DNA of 64,000 nt from Peribacillus frigoritolerans (GTDB taxonomy: Bacteria > Bacillota > Bacilli > Bacillales > Bacillaceae): positions 186,001 through 250,000 of the forward strand of contig NZ_SMZY01000002.1 in NCBI RefSeq assembly GCF_004358755.1. The letters are read 5' to 3'. The notes under the pieces were generated by a model. It made no database searches. It worked only from the letters and a program-made list of their open reading frames with translations, and was not told where the DNA came from. The position numbers and the translations under genes were made by a program. Numbering within the stretch: the first letter of the stretch is position 1; every line of letters starts with the position of its first letter. Below, piece after piece: positions 54,502 through 62,654 of this stretch.

Positions 54502-54642
54502 TTAAGAAAAGCTCTAGCGCCCGTTTAGCGCAGGAAGACAGGTAAGGATCCGACAGAAAAGGCGCTTTTTGCCAATTCTTTCGGATCCGTTCTGGCCGTT
54601 CGCCATCAAAGCGCCAAAATTTTATACTTTCTTATCTCTTAA
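54502..54642 (-). repeat. Dispersed repeat family A, copy 6 (full length)
   Basis: Minus orientation, about 140 bp, with both GGATCC sites. GGATCCGA and TCGGATCC form a perfect 8-bp stem enclosing GGC-AAAAAGC-GCC, the best-preserved hairpin of the family. One end abuts the ykuV ribosome site region, the other the ykuU terminator. Confidence 0.92.
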
Positions 54643-54644
54643 AA

Positions 54645-54669
54645 AAGGCCTAACCGAGAGTTAGACCTT
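54645..54669 (-). terminator. Terminator of ykuU
   Basis: AAGGCCTAAC pairs with GTTAGACCTT (one G-T/C change) around a 5-base loop, with a T-run on the minus strand. Confidence 0.85.
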
Positions 54670-54685
54670 CTTTTTCTTTTAAAAC

Positions 54686-55228
54686 TTATAGAGTTGCTTG
54701 TCCTGGCTTCCAGTTAGCCGGGCAAAGTCCGCCAGTTTGCAATGCTTGAAGCACACGAAGTGTTTCATCTACATCGCGGCCGATGTTGTTGTGGTTTACA
54801 ACAGCATACTGAAGCTCACCGTCTGGATTGATGATATATAGTCCGCGAAGAGCAACACCTTCTTCTTCGATTAACACGCCGTACTCGCGTGATACAACGT
54901 GGTTTGTATCAGCTGCAAGCGGGAATTTCAAATCGCCAAGACCGTTTTCTTTGCGGTCTGTGTTGATCCAAGCCAAGTGAGTATGAATTGTATCTGTTGA
55001 AACGCCGATAACCTCAGCATCAAGGTCTTCGAACTCGTCAGCGCGGTCAGACATTGATGTAATTTCAGTTGGACATACAAACGTGAAATCCATTGGATAA
55101 AAGAATAATACTGTCCATTTGTCGTTTTTCATGTTTTCTTCAAGACTTACTTTACCGAATTCTTTGTTAGCCATTACAGCATCCATTTCAAAGCGCGGAG
55201 CTTGTTTTCCTACCATGCGTTCTGCCAT
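54686..55228 (-). CDS. ykuU: 2-Cys peroxiredoxin YkuU
   Basis: A 180-residue AhpC/Prx1-type peroxidase. The peroxidatic Cys52 lies in MDFTFVCPTE and the resolving Cys169 in GGLCPANW, so it is a typical 2-Cys enzyme that detoxifies peroxides. Matches B. subtilis YkuU in size and place. ATG 55226-55228 is 8 bases after GGAGG; five codons further upstream are open but unlikely to be used. Confidence 0.92.
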   Translation of the reverse strand: MAERMVGKQAPRFEMDAVMANKEFGKVSLEENMKNDKWTVLFFYPMDFTFVCPTEITSMSDRADEFEDLDAEVIGVSTDTIHTHLAWINTDRKENGLGDLKFPLAADTNHVVSREYGVLIEEEGVALRGLYIINPDGELQYAVVNHNNIGRDVDETLRVLQALQTGGLCPANWKPGQATL

Positions 55229-55252
55229 TATGTATCCCTCCAAAATGTATTT

Positions 55253-55306
55253 TGATATCTGGTATCGATATCAGCTTAATTGAGAATAATCAAATGATTT
55301 TCTCAA
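55253..55306 (-). promoter_or_regulatory. Two palindromes upstream of ykuU
   Basis: TGATATC and GATATCA are inverted at 55253-55273 around 7 bases. TTGAGAA and TTCTCAA are inverted at 55280-55306, with an inner AATCA/TGATT pair. Either may be an operator for a peroxide or metal regulator; the second is loosely Fur/PerR-like but not a clear match. In 55307-55558 nothing else is seen beyond AT-rich sequence and the ykuT ribosome site. Confidence 0.4.
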
Positions 55307-55558
55307 CTGGTGACTTATTCTTTTCACATTGAACATTATAGAGCAATCCATATTTTTAGTCAATGTTAAATAATAATTAATTTAATATAGAGAGCTAGGT
55401 TCAAATGAATACATCAATTGGTATTCCCTTTTCTGCACCATATCAATCATTAAAATTCTGCAAAATGCGATTGATTTCTACAAATTAAGTTTAACATGCT
55501 GAGCAGCGGGTAACCAAATAATTAGTCTTGGTTTAATTACACAGGAAGGATGTTGCAG

Positions 55559-56416
55559 ATGGAATTTTTTGATTTACTGAACAAAATTAATTGGGCAGGT
55601 CTTATGACCACTGCAGGAATTATCACCTTAAAGCTGATTGGGATCCTGATCGCTTTCGTTGTGGTGAAGGCGATTGGCACACGGGTTGTTGATAAGACGT
55701 TTACACGCGTGCAGCAGCGCCAGTCCATTTCAATCGGCCGGTCTAGAACCCTTCAAAGCTTAACATTAAATCTCTTTTCTTATCTTTTAATTTTCATTTT
55801 TGTTGTAATGGTGTTCGAGGTATTTGAATACGATGCGACAGCACTCCTTGCAGGTGCCGGAGTTGTCGGACTTGCGATTGGTTTTGGAGCTCAGGGCCTT
55901 GTAAGCGATGTTGTAACAGGTTTCTTTTTGCTTCTCGAAAAACAAATTGATGTGGAGGACTATGTGACGACAGCCGGTTATTCAGGAATAGTTGAACAGG
56001 TTGGGCTGAGGACAACTCAGATCAGAAGCTTTGACGGTACATTGAATTTTGTGCCGAACCGTGAAATTGTCAGTTTAAGCAACCATTCGCGCGGAAACAT
56101 GAGAGCGCTTGTTGATATAGGTATTTCATATGATGATAATATTGATGAAGCCATCTCCGTTCTTCAGGAAGCGTGCGACCGCATTGCTGCTGAAGATCCT
56201 GCGATTGTTGACGGACCAAGCGTCATAGGCGTTCAAGGATTAGGAGCTTCAGATGTTGTCATCCGCATCATTGCCAAAACTGAAAACATGATGCAGTGGG
56301 GAGTCGAAAGAAATCTCCGCAAGAAATTAAAAGAAACACTTGATGCCCACGGGATTGAGATTCCGTTTCCGCACCAGGTATTTGTTGAAAAGAAAGCACA
56401 TGAAGTACAAAACTAA
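55559..56416 (+). CDS. ykuT: Small-conductance mechanosensitive channel (YkuT)
   Basis: A 285-residue MscS channel. Three N-terminal helices; the pore helix is ALLAGAGVVGLAIGFGAQGLVSDVVTGFF with its glycine-alanine packing; then the cytosolic beta domain (QIDVEDYVTT, FVPNREIVSLSNHSRG) and C-terminal alpha/beta domain. It releases solutes after hypo-osmotic shock. ATG 55559 is 9 bases after AGGAAGG; the upstream ATG 55550 touches the ribosome site. It is transcribed against its neighbours ykuS and ykuU. Confidence 0.9.
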   Translation: MEFFDLLNKINWAGLMTTAGIITLKLIGILIAFVVVKAIGTRVVDKTFTRVQQRQSISIGRSRTLQSLTLNLFSYLLIFIFVVMVFEVFEYDATALLAGAGVVGLAIGFGAQGLVSDVVTGFFLLLEKQIDVEDYVTTAGYSGIVEQVGLRTTQIRSFDGTLNFVPNREIVSLSNHSRGNMRALVDIGISYDDNIDEAISVLQEACDRIAAEDPAIVDGPSVIGVQGLGASDVVIRIIAKTENMMQWGVERNLRKKLKETLDAHGIEIPFPHQVFVEKKAHEVQN

Positions 56417-56427
56417 AAATATCATCT

Positions 56428-56455
56428 AAAAAAGCTGCCGAACGGCAGCTTTTTT
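56428..56455 (+). terminator. Terminator after ykuT
   Basis: AAAAGCTGCCG and CGGCAGCTTTTTT form a perfect stem with a 2-base AA loop region and T-run. Confidence 0.92.
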
Positions 56456-56467
56456 AGAAAGAAGATC

Positions 56468-56563
56468 GCACAAAAAATTTGCGCTTCAATGTCTAGCTCC
56501 ACCGCCCAACTCCACGGCCAGAACAGGTCTGCCTGCGCTAACCGGGCGATTCCGCTTCTCTTA
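56468..56563 (+). repeat. Dispersed repeat family A, copy 7 (core deleted)
   Basis: About 96 bp with ATGTCTAGCTCCACCGCCCA, GGCCAGAACAGG, then TCTGCCTGCGCTAACCGGGC and CGCTTCTCTTA. The whole GGATCC-bounded hairpin is missing between GAAC and TCTGCC. Its last three bases TTA (56561-56563) form the TAA stop of ykuS. Confidence 0.88.
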
Positions 56564-56803
56564 TTGCATTCTGCTTTCAACATGCTGGCAAATTTCATCT
56601 GCCGTATAACCGCTTGCACTGAAAACAGACCCATTTGTCACCGCATTGCTGATCCCCATGATATTGGAATCTTGACCGGTAATGATGCAGAAGTCACAGC
56701 CTTTTGCATCCTCTTCATTTCGCAATTGAATGACCTCATAGCCTTTTTCCTGAAGAGCTGCTGTTACATCTGATAATGATTGTTCAACACCTATTTTTGG
56801 CAT
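56561..56803 (-). CDS. ykuS: UPF0180 protein YkuS
   Basis: An 80-residue small protein, [20 protein letters not shown], then [20 protein letters not shown] and [13 protein letters not shown]. Size and sequence match UPF0180/YkuS of B. subtilis; the role is unknown. ATG 56801-56803 follows GGAGG at 8 bases. The stop codon is supplied by the edge of repeat A7, so the last residues should be compared with orthologues. Confidence 0.85.
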   Translation of the reverse strand: MPKIGVEQSLSDVTAALQEKGYEVIQLRNEEDAKGCDFCIITGQDSNIMGISNAVTNGSVFSASGYTADEICQHVESRMQ

Positions 56804-56858
56804 TTCATCCACCTCCTATCACTAATGTGTCACATGGAGGGGACGTTTATTCTTGGAT

Positions 56859-57986
56859 TCAATTTGCTTTATAGAGAAAATATTTGCACATCAGCTGAAC
56901 AGCCGTTTCAATCGCTTCTTCTTTAGGCTGCAGTTTAGAATGGTGAAGTCCGTATGGGGATTCCACTCCGAGCCAGAACATAAAGCCCGGGATTTCATCG
57001 AGCATATAGCCGAAATCCTCGCCTGTCATTGCTTCACGGCATAATACAACCTCTGTATCCGTGTTTCCTTTTGTGAAATCCATGAATTCTTCAGTAAGCT
57101 CGTGATGGTTATATACTTGGTGATACATTGAGCCATAGTCAATAACCGCCTTGCATGCATAGCCAATCTCTAGCCCATGAACAAGCGCTTCAATCCGTTC
57201 TTTCACTTTTTCCATGGATTCAACAGAAAGCGTTCGGATGGTTCCTTCAAGTCTGGCATTTTCTGCAATGATATTTTGCACAGTCCCTCCGGTAATTTTC
57301 CCGAAAGTAATGACTGCACTGTCCAATGGGTCGACATTCCTTGCAACAACAGACTGCAGCTGTGTGACAAGTGAAGCTGCCGCAACGATCATATCCTGTG
57401 TTGTATGCGGATAGGCCGCATGTCCGCCCTTGCCTTTTAGGTCAATAAAAAGTTCTGACGTATTGGCAAAGAGCAAACCCGGACGGGTGGCAATTGTGCC
57501 TACCGGATATTCAGGCGCAATATGGAGTGCGGTAATTAAGTCTGGCTTCCACTCTTTCATGACTTCACTCTGCAGCATAGGTTCAGCTCCGCCTGGGCCC
57601 TCTTCAGCAGGCTGAAAGATAAAGAGCAGATCATCTCGAACTTGATTTTGAACAAAATAAGTGATAATGCCAAGTGCAATCGTCATATGAAAGTCATGAC
57701 CGCAGGCATGCATGCGGTCTGTGTGCTCTGATTGAAAAGAATAATCCGTTTCTTCAACAATCGGCAGCCCATCCATATCTGCACGATAAGCAATGGTTTT
57801 CAATGGATCGATCCCTTTTACTTTAACAAATATTCCAGTCTTCCACGTTTTGATTTCAAGTCTTTCAGATGGCAGTGAACTTAAATAGTTCAGAAGGTAT
57901 TCCTGCGTCTTAAACTCCTGAAAGCCAAGTTCTGGGATACGGTGGAGATCCCTTCGAATCGTAATTAATGATGGCAGCTGATCCAT
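56859..57986 (-). CDS. dapL: N-acetyldiaminopimelate deacetylase (YkuR)
   Basis: A 375-residue M20-type metal amidohydrolase. Metal-binding and catalytic residues are visible in [19 protein letters not shown] and [12 protein letters not shown]. It removes acetyl from N-acetyl-LL-diaminopimelate in the acetylated branch of lysine/peptidoglycan synthesis. It follows dapH, which makes the acetylated intermediate, by about 70 bases. Symbols differ between databases (ykuR or dapL for this gene). Confidence 0.9.
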   Translation of the reverse strand: MDQLPSLITIRRDLHRIPELGFQEFKTQEYLLNYLSSLPSERLEIKTWKTGIFVKVKGIDPLKTIAYRADMDGLPIVEETDYSFQSEHTDRMHACGHDFHMTIALGIITYFVQNQVRDDLLFIFQPAEEGPGGAEPMLQSEVMKEWKPDLITALHIAPEYPVGTIATRPGLLFANTSELFIDLKGKGGHAAYPHTTQDMIVAAASLVTQLQSVVARNVDPLDSAVITFGKITGGTVQNIIAENARLEGTIRTLSVESMEKVKERIEALVHGLEIGYACKAVIDYGSMYHQVYNHHELTEEFMDFTKGNTDTEVVLCREAMTGEDFGYMLDEIPGFMFWLGVESPYGLHHSKLQPKEEAIETAVQLMCKYFLYKAN

Positions 57987-58012
57987 GACACTTCCCCCTT
58001 TTACCTATAGAG

Positions 58013-58041
58013 AAGGCGCGGATGAAAGTCATCCACGCCTT
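58013..58041 (-). other. Intercistronic stem-loop between dapH and ykuR
   Basis: AAGGCG, GGATG pair with CATCC, CGCCTT (one mismatch). The minus-strand tail CTCTATAGG has no T-run, so it is more likely an mRNA processing or stability hairpin than a terminator. Confidence 0.55.
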
Positions 58042-58058
58042 AAAAACAGAAACTCGTA

Positions 58059-58769
58059 TTATAGCTGTCTTAATTCTTGTTTGATTTCTGTTTTTGATTT
58101 TGTTTTTTCGTCGATATCTTTAATTTTTCGTGCAGGTGTACCAGCTACCACTGTATAAGGAGCTACGTCATCAATAACAATCGCTCCTGCAGCAACAACC
58201 GCTCCTTTTCCGACAGTAACGCCCTCAAGGACAACTGCATTCGCTCCGATTACAACGTCATCTTCAATGACAACCGGTTTAGCTGATGGCGGTTCAATAA
58301 CTCCAGCAAGAACAGAACCTGCTCCGATATGACAGTTTTTTCCGACTGTAGCGCGTCCGCCAAGGACAACATTCATATCGATCATTGTACCTTCACCGAT
58401 TACAGAACCGATATTAATAGAAGCACCCATCATAATGACAGCATTATCCCCGATTTCCACTTGATCACGGATGATCGCGCCTGGCTCGATGCGGGCTTTG
58501 ATGCCTTTCATGTCAAGCAATGGAATCGCTGAATTGCGTCGGTCATTTTCCACAACGAAATCTTCAATTTTAGCTTCATTTTTTGTTAAAGCCTCTTGAA
58601 TTTCAGCCCATTCACCGAAAACAACCCCGCTGTTTCCATTTAAAAATGTTTTTGAAGAAGAACCAAAATCGATGCCTTCTACGTCACCTTTTACGTAAAC
58701 TTTTACAGGTGTTGATTTCGTGCTATTTTGTATAAATGAAATAATCTCATTTGCATCCATCATTTTCAT
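58059..58769 (-). CDS. dapH: Tetrahydrodipicolinate N-acetyltransferase (DapH)
   Basis: A 236-residue hexapeptide-repeat acetyltransferase. The N-terminal DapH domain ([20 protein letters not shown]) precedes the left-handed beta-helix ([40 protein letters not shown]) and a C-terminal helix. It transfers acetyl from acetyl-CoA to tetrahydrodipicolinate. GGAGG lies 7 bases before ATG 58769. It is co-oriented with ykuR, the next enzyme of the pathway. Confidence 0.93.
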   Translation of the reverse strand: MKMMDANEIISFIQNSTKSTPVKVYVKGDVEGIDFGSSSKTFLNGNSGVVFGEWAEIQEALTKNEAKIEDFVVENDRRNSAIPLLDMKGIKARIEPGAIIRDQVEIGDNAVIMMGASINIGSVIGEGTMIDMNVVLGGRATVGKNCHIGAGSVLAGVIEPPSAKPVVIEDDVVIGANAVVLEGVTVGKGAVVAAGAIVIDDVAPYTVVAGTPARKIKDIDEKTKSKTEIKQELRQL

Positions 58770-58848
58770 ATGTATTCCTCCTTCAGACTATGTACTTCAT
58801 TACTGTATCAAAGGAAGTGTTTGTTGACAAGCCGATTGTCTGCACAAA

Positions 58849-59307
58849 TTATGAGCGCACAGCCGATTGGATGCAGCGGGTAAATTGGCGGCCGAATTCC
58901 AGACATGCTTCTTCCTGATCACCATCCGGAAAACACTCAATCTTAAGGCTTTCCATAATAAGAGAGCCACTATTCTGCTGAATTTTTTCAGCGATCAGGT
59001 CCACTGCACCGCAAAAAAGATCATAAGCTGTATCACCGGAACCAAATAAAGCAATCGTCTTATCTTCAAAATCATAATCGTCCATCTCATCATAAAGATC
59101 CAGCATTTCATCAGGCATCTCTCCGTCTCCCCATGTATAAGCACCAATTAAGAAGTGATCATACTCTGTGAAAACGGTGCCGTCAATATCCATTGCTTCA
59201 AACTTTTTTGCTTCTGAGCCCGCTTCTTTTAAGCCTTTCTCAATTAAATCGGCAATGGCTTCCGTATTGCCTGACATGCTTGCATAAATAATGGCTGTTT
59301 TCCCCAT
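58849..59307 (-). CDS. ykuP: Flavodoxin YkuP
   Basis: A 152-residue short-chain flavodoxin. The FMN-phosphate loop is YASMSGNTEAIA; AYTWGDGEMPDEM and FGSGDTAYDLFCGAVD form the isoalloxazine loops. It carries electrons in place of ferredoxin under iron limitation and in B. subtilis serves desaturase and nitric-oxide synthase reactions. It is the third gene of the ykuNOP operon; since ykuN is frameshifted, this may be the only working flavodoxin of the pair. Confidence 0.92.
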   Translation of the reverse strand: MGKTAIIYASMSGNTEAIADLIEKGLKEAGSEAKKFEAMDIDGTVFTEYDHFLIGAYTWGDGEMPDEMLDLYDEMDDYDFEDKTIALFGSGDTAYDLFCGAVDLIAEKIQQNSGSLIMESLKIECFPDGDQEEACLEFGRQFTRCIQSAVRS

Positions 59308-59324
59308 TTATTCAATCTCCTTTC

Positions 59325-60221
59325 TTAATGAACCACTGTTGAATAACCGTACAAGTCACCCCGTTTGCTTTCATGAAGGCCTGCTGCAAAAAATGAACGT
59401 CCGCTGCCTGCAACTCTGAACGCATGCCCTTTAATTGTTTCTGCAGGAAAAAGGGCCATAGTGTCCTCATGTAATGCATATATCCTGGAAAATCCGTACT
59501 TATCTTGACTTGACGCGGCATATGTGATTGTTTCATCACAAAAAACATCCAGAAATGCTTTTTCGCTGTAGATATTTTGACAGCTGGTCCAGTTAAGGGC
59601 ATGTCCATCATTCAGGTTAGCCATTTCAATACTTCCTGCATGTCCTTTAGCTGAGCCTCTGCAGACCAGCAGATTTCTATTTTTATCAACGGCTATTGAA
59701 GAAATCATGGAGTGTGCTTCTTTTTTAATCCTTGTAAAGGAACCTAAATGATAATCATATCTCCACAAGCCCCCATGCTCAGCATGAATCTGTGTACCGA
59801 TAAAAAGCTGATTATCATGGAGATAGAGAGATCTGATAACAGGTTTCGAGGAAAAGTGCTTAAACGGCTTAAATCCGTTCCATGATCTCCCGCTGTCATT
59901 TGACTGATAAATCGTATGTTTTCCGTGAATGATGACCGTTCCATCATCATTACCCGCAATGGACCAGATGGCTGCTGTTGTCGGAAGGTACGCTTCAGTG
60001 CTTGAGAAATCCGAAGTATTCATACGGAAAATAAAGCCTTCTTCGCCGACTCCGAATAAATAAGAACCAAGTAATTTTAAGCAGCGGATTTTCTTATCAA
60101 TTCGGAGAAGCATTTCCCATTGATCATCGCCGTCAAAAAAATAAAGCCCTTCATTTTTTATGGCAACAAAAAATCCGTTTCCCGCAACATTTTCGACTGC
60201 TGTTGCACCTCTATGAAACAT
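59325..60221 (-). CDS. ykuO: Beta-propeller-like protein YkuO
   Basis: A 298-residue soluble protein lying between the two flavodoxin genes, as B. subtilis ykuO does. Repeated blade-like strands with aromatic-Asp motifs (IYQSNDSGRSWNGFKPFKHF, LFIGTQIHAEHGGLWRYD, FSRIYALHEDTMALFP) suggest a beta-propeller. SNDSGRSW is an Asp-box of the sialidase/BNR type. Function unknown. Its ATG overlaps the end of ykuN by 11 bases. A Fur-controlled accessory role for flavodoxin is inference from the operon. Confidence 0.75.
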   Translation of the reverse strand: MFHRGATAVENVAGNGFFVAIKNEGLYFFDGDDQWEMLLRIDKKIRCLKLLGSYLFGVGEEGFIFRMNTSDFSSTEAYLPTTAAIWSIAGNDDGTVIIHGKHTIYQSNDSGRSWNGFKPFKHFSSKPVIRSLYLHDNQLFIGTQIHAEHGGLWRYDYHLGSFTRIKKEAHSMISSIAVDKNRNLLVCRGSAKGHAGSIEMANLNDGHALNWTSCQNIYSEKAFLDVFCDETITYAASSQDKYGFSRIYALHEDTMALFPAETIKGHAFRVAGSGRSFFAAGLHESKRGDLYGYSTVVH

Positions 60222-60686
60222 TTAATGTCACCTTCCCGTTTTTGGCACACCATGCAGAAAAAGCTTCTGCAAACTGGATGCATTCTGAGGTTTCCTCTTC
60301 TGATTCTGGTGAACCCTCTATTTTCAGCAAGTCTGCAAAAACATCCGCCCCTGTTTCCGTAAATCTTTCATGCAATAGGTCGACTGCTTCACAAAATTTC
60401 GGATACGTGTGATCCCCTGATCCAAAGCAGGCAATATGTTTGCCTGTAAGATCAGCAGCAGCAAGTTCTTCATAAAAGTCCTCTGCTTCATATGGAAGAT
60501 CCCCATCCCCCATGTATAGGATCCAGCGAGTATATGATCGTACTCCTTGATACTTTCACTATCACAAGCATCCATTTCTTCATATGTAACTTCCATCTCA
60601 TCTTCCTGCAGTCTTTTTCCGATCAGTTTAGCAATATCTTCTGTATTTCCTGACATACTTGCATATATAATAAGAGTTTTTTTCAA
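60211..60686 (-). pseudogene. ykuN: Flavodoxin ykuN with a one-base frameshift
   Basis: From TTG 60684-60686 (GAGGTGG upstream) the frame encodes MKKTLIIYASMSGNTEDIAK up to SYTWG, a normal flavodoxin start. It then leaves frame at a G5 run (60507-60511, C5 on the plus strand). In the other frame the protein continues GDGDLPYEAEDFYEELAAAD, HIACFGSGDHTYPKFCEAVD and on to 60211. One more G would give WGDGDLPYE and a full flavodoxin of about 158 residues. The promoter is intact. Either homopolymer undercall or recent mutation. Confidence 0.85.
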
Positions 60687-60704
60687 CAAAGCCACCTCTG
60701 TAAT

Positions 60705-60762
60705 TGATAATGATTTTCATTTTCATACGTTTACTATAATTGAAATTGATTCTCATTGTCAA
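60705..60762 (-). promoter_or_regulatory. Fur-controlled promoter of ykuNOP
   Basis: On the minus strand TTGACA (60757-60762) and TATAGT (60733-60738) are 18 bases apart. TGAGAATCAATTTCA (60741-60755) lies in the spacer and TGAAAATCATTATCA (60705-60719) just past the start; both fit the 7-1-7 Fur box TGATAAT-n-ATTATCA, the second almost perfectly. B. subtilis ykuNOP is a known Fur operon. Confidence 0.88.
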
Positions 60763-60778
60763 TGGGGTTTTATAAAAT

Positions 60779-60874
60779 TAGTCTGTTTTTGATTATTACT
60801 ATGGTCCGTTCCTTTCCGCTTCACTAAGGTTTACAACTTTTAGTCTCAAAGCAACTAAGTTTAAGAAAAGAGCC
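60779..60874. repeat. Dispersed repeat family B, reduced copy 3
   Basis: About 96 bp: TAGTCTGTTTTTGATTATTA, CTATGGTCCGTTCCTTTCCG, then CTTCACTAAGG and TAGTCTCAAAGCAACTAAG. As in copy 2 the central palindrome is absent, with the same CCTTTCCG junction. It lies between the ykuN promoter and the ccpC terminator. Confidence 0.82.
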
Positions 60875-60887
60875 TTTAAAAAAGAAA

Positions 60888-60912
60888 AAGCAGCTCCATT
60901 TGAAAGCTGCTT
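60888..60912 (-). terminator. Terminator overlapping the ccpC stop codon
   Basis: AAGCAGCT pairs with AGCTGCTT around a 9-base loop, with a T-rich minus-strand tail. The ccpC TAA forms the start of the stem. Confidence 0.85.
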
Positions 60913-61789
60913 AATGAATCTCTTTCTCATTCTCTTTTAATACATCCAGAAATGCCTGAACTTGCTTTAATTTAAACGAAGATTCAAATCCAAGCAGCCA
61001 GGTATCTCTGACAATCGGCTCGCCGTGTTCATTCAGCAGCGGTATTTTATAGATATCCCGTTCATCATCAAGAAGCGTAACGGATGGCAGGATGGCGTAG
61101 CCTATGCCATTATAGGCCATTTGTTTGCACGTTTCGATCTGATCCACTACAATGGTGCGTTTCGGACTGCTTTGAAAATGTTTGTGCCACCAATCCTGAA
61201 TTTCCTGATAGTAAGATGAATCGCTTTTAAATTGGATAAATGGCCTTTCTGTTTCAATAAGGTCCTCAACCTTCTGAATTTCAGTATCTACTAAATATAA
61301 TGTATCTGTGAGCAAATGCTGTTTGACGCCTTTCCACTCGGGGTTTCCCCTTATGATTCCGATGTGAACATGGTCCTCGTACATGCTTTTTAAAATTTCG
61401 CTGCTCCAGCCTGTAATAAGTGATATTTTCGCATGAGGGTATTTACTGACATATTGCTTTAATATGTTAGGCAGCCAGTGCTGTCCAATAATTGAAGCGA
61501 CGGCTATCTTGAGTGTTCCATGAACCTCTCCTTCAAGCTCTGATATTTCCTCTCTCAGTTTCTCTTCTTTTTTCGTTACCTCTTTTGCAAAAGCCACAAT
61601 TTTTTCTCCGGATGGAGTAAGAGTAAGTCCTTTTTGAGAGCGGATGAAAATCTGAAACCCCCATGATTTTTCAATCGACTGCAGTCTTTGAGACAGCGCA
61701 GGCTGCGAGACAAACAGCCGTTCAGATGCTTTCCGCATATTCATTTCCTCTGACAGAACAACGAGCATTCTTAATTCCGTTAACTGCAT
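60911..61789 (-). CDS. ccpC: LysR-family regulator CcpC
   Basis: A 292-residue LysR-type regulator. The winged HTH covers about residues 1-60 (LTELRMLVVLSEEMNMRKAS, VSQPALSQRLQSIE); the effector domain starts near residue 90 (GTLKIAVASIIGQHWLPNIL). In B. subtilis CcpC senses citrate and represses citB and citZ. Orthology is inferred from sequence and from ykuN next door (ccpC is ykuM). ATG 61787-61789 is better spaced from GGGGA than the ATG six bases earlier. Confidence 0.85.
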   Translation of the reverse strand: MQLTELRMLVVLSEEMNMRKASERLFVSQPALSQRLQSIEKSWGFQIFIRSQKGLTLTPSGEKIVAFAKEVTKKEEKLREEISELEGEVHGTLKIAVASIIGQHWLPNILKQYVSKYPHAKISLITGWSSEILKSMYEDHVHIGIIRGNPEWKGVKQHLLTDTLYLVDTEIQKVEDLIETERPFIQFKSDSSYYQEIQDWWHKHFQSSPKRTIVVDQIETCKQMAYNGIGYAILPSVTLLDDERDIYKIPLLNEHGEPIVRDTWLLGFESSFKLKQVQAFLDVLKENEKEIH

Positions 61790-61910
61790 CTGCATTCCCC
61801 TTGATAAGTTTTTCTTATATTATAAGCTAATTTTTTCAACATTTCATAATCATTAAAGGAAGAATATACTAATTTTAAAGAAACATTTTCATATAGGATG
61901 TGATAACTTC

Positions 61911-62642
61911 ATGGAATGGCCGATTTTTTTCATTGGAATTGCAGCTACTTTTATCGGAACTCTTGCGGGCAGCGGAGGCATGATCAATATGCCGCTCATG
62001 CTCCTTTACGGCTTGCCAGTTCATACAATCATCTCCTCTAATAAATTTGCCAATACGCTGAGCTCTTTTTCAAGTTTTTATGTGCTGCTGAAAAAACGGG
62101 AGATTCATTTTAGAGAAATTTTGTATACAGCCCCTTTTACGATATCAGGAGGAATTACCGGTGCTTTTTCCACGAGCAGGATTAACGAGAACACAATGAC
62201 GTATATTGCTCTTTTTCTGTTGATTTTCGCTTTAGGATTAAACTTTTTAAGAAAGCCGAAGGAACAAAACTCTGGGGAGAGCAAAATAAAAAAAAGACTC
62301 TATCCTATTGTCTTCGGGATTGGCGCTTATGACGGCATGTTCGGACCAGGCCAGGGTACTCTTCTGATGTACACATTTCTTCACCAGGGTTTTACTTATA
62401 TTAAATCTGTTGCTTTTACGAGATTTCAAACGTTTTTAAGCTGTTCAGGGGCATTTGCCACGTATGCAATGGCGGGAGTTATGAACTGGACGATCGCCCT
62501 GAGTCTGGCCGCCGGAAGCATTATTGGAGCTCAGCTTGGGGTAAGGTTTGCAAGTAAACTCAGTTTTGCCCACGCCTCTTGGCTGATCCGGCTGATTACC
62601 GTTCTGATCATCATACAGTTATTTTATAATCTTATTTTTTAG
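61911..62642 (+). CDS. TSUP-family (TauE/SafE) permease
   Basis: A 243-residue protein with about eight helices in two related halves. The half signatures are GTLAGSGGMINMPLMLLYGL with SSNKFANTLSSFSS, and GAYDGMFGPGQGTLLMYTFL with TRFQTFLSCSG. Members move sulfur compounds or organic anions; the cargo is unknown. It is divergent from ccpC and followed 12 bases later by a VOC-protein gene, probably co-transcribed. Confidence 0.85.
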   Translation: MEWPIFFIGIAATFIGTLAGSGGMINMPLMLLYGLPVHTIISSNKFANTLSSFSSFYVLLKKREIHFREILYTAPFTISGGITGAFSTSRINENTMTYIALFLLIFALGLNFLRKPKEQNSGESKIKKRLYPIVFGIGAYDGMFGPGQGTLLMYTFLHQGFTYIKSVAFTRFQTFLSCSGAFATYAMAGVMNWTIALSLAAGSIIGAQLGVRFASKLSFAHASWLIRLITVLIIIQLFYNLIF

Positions 62643-62654
62643 GAGGAAAAGGAC

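Noticed and set aside
59312-59611. Second open frame at the end of ykuO
   Set aside because: It lies in another frame of the well-supported ykuO coding sequence and has no ribosome site or family features.
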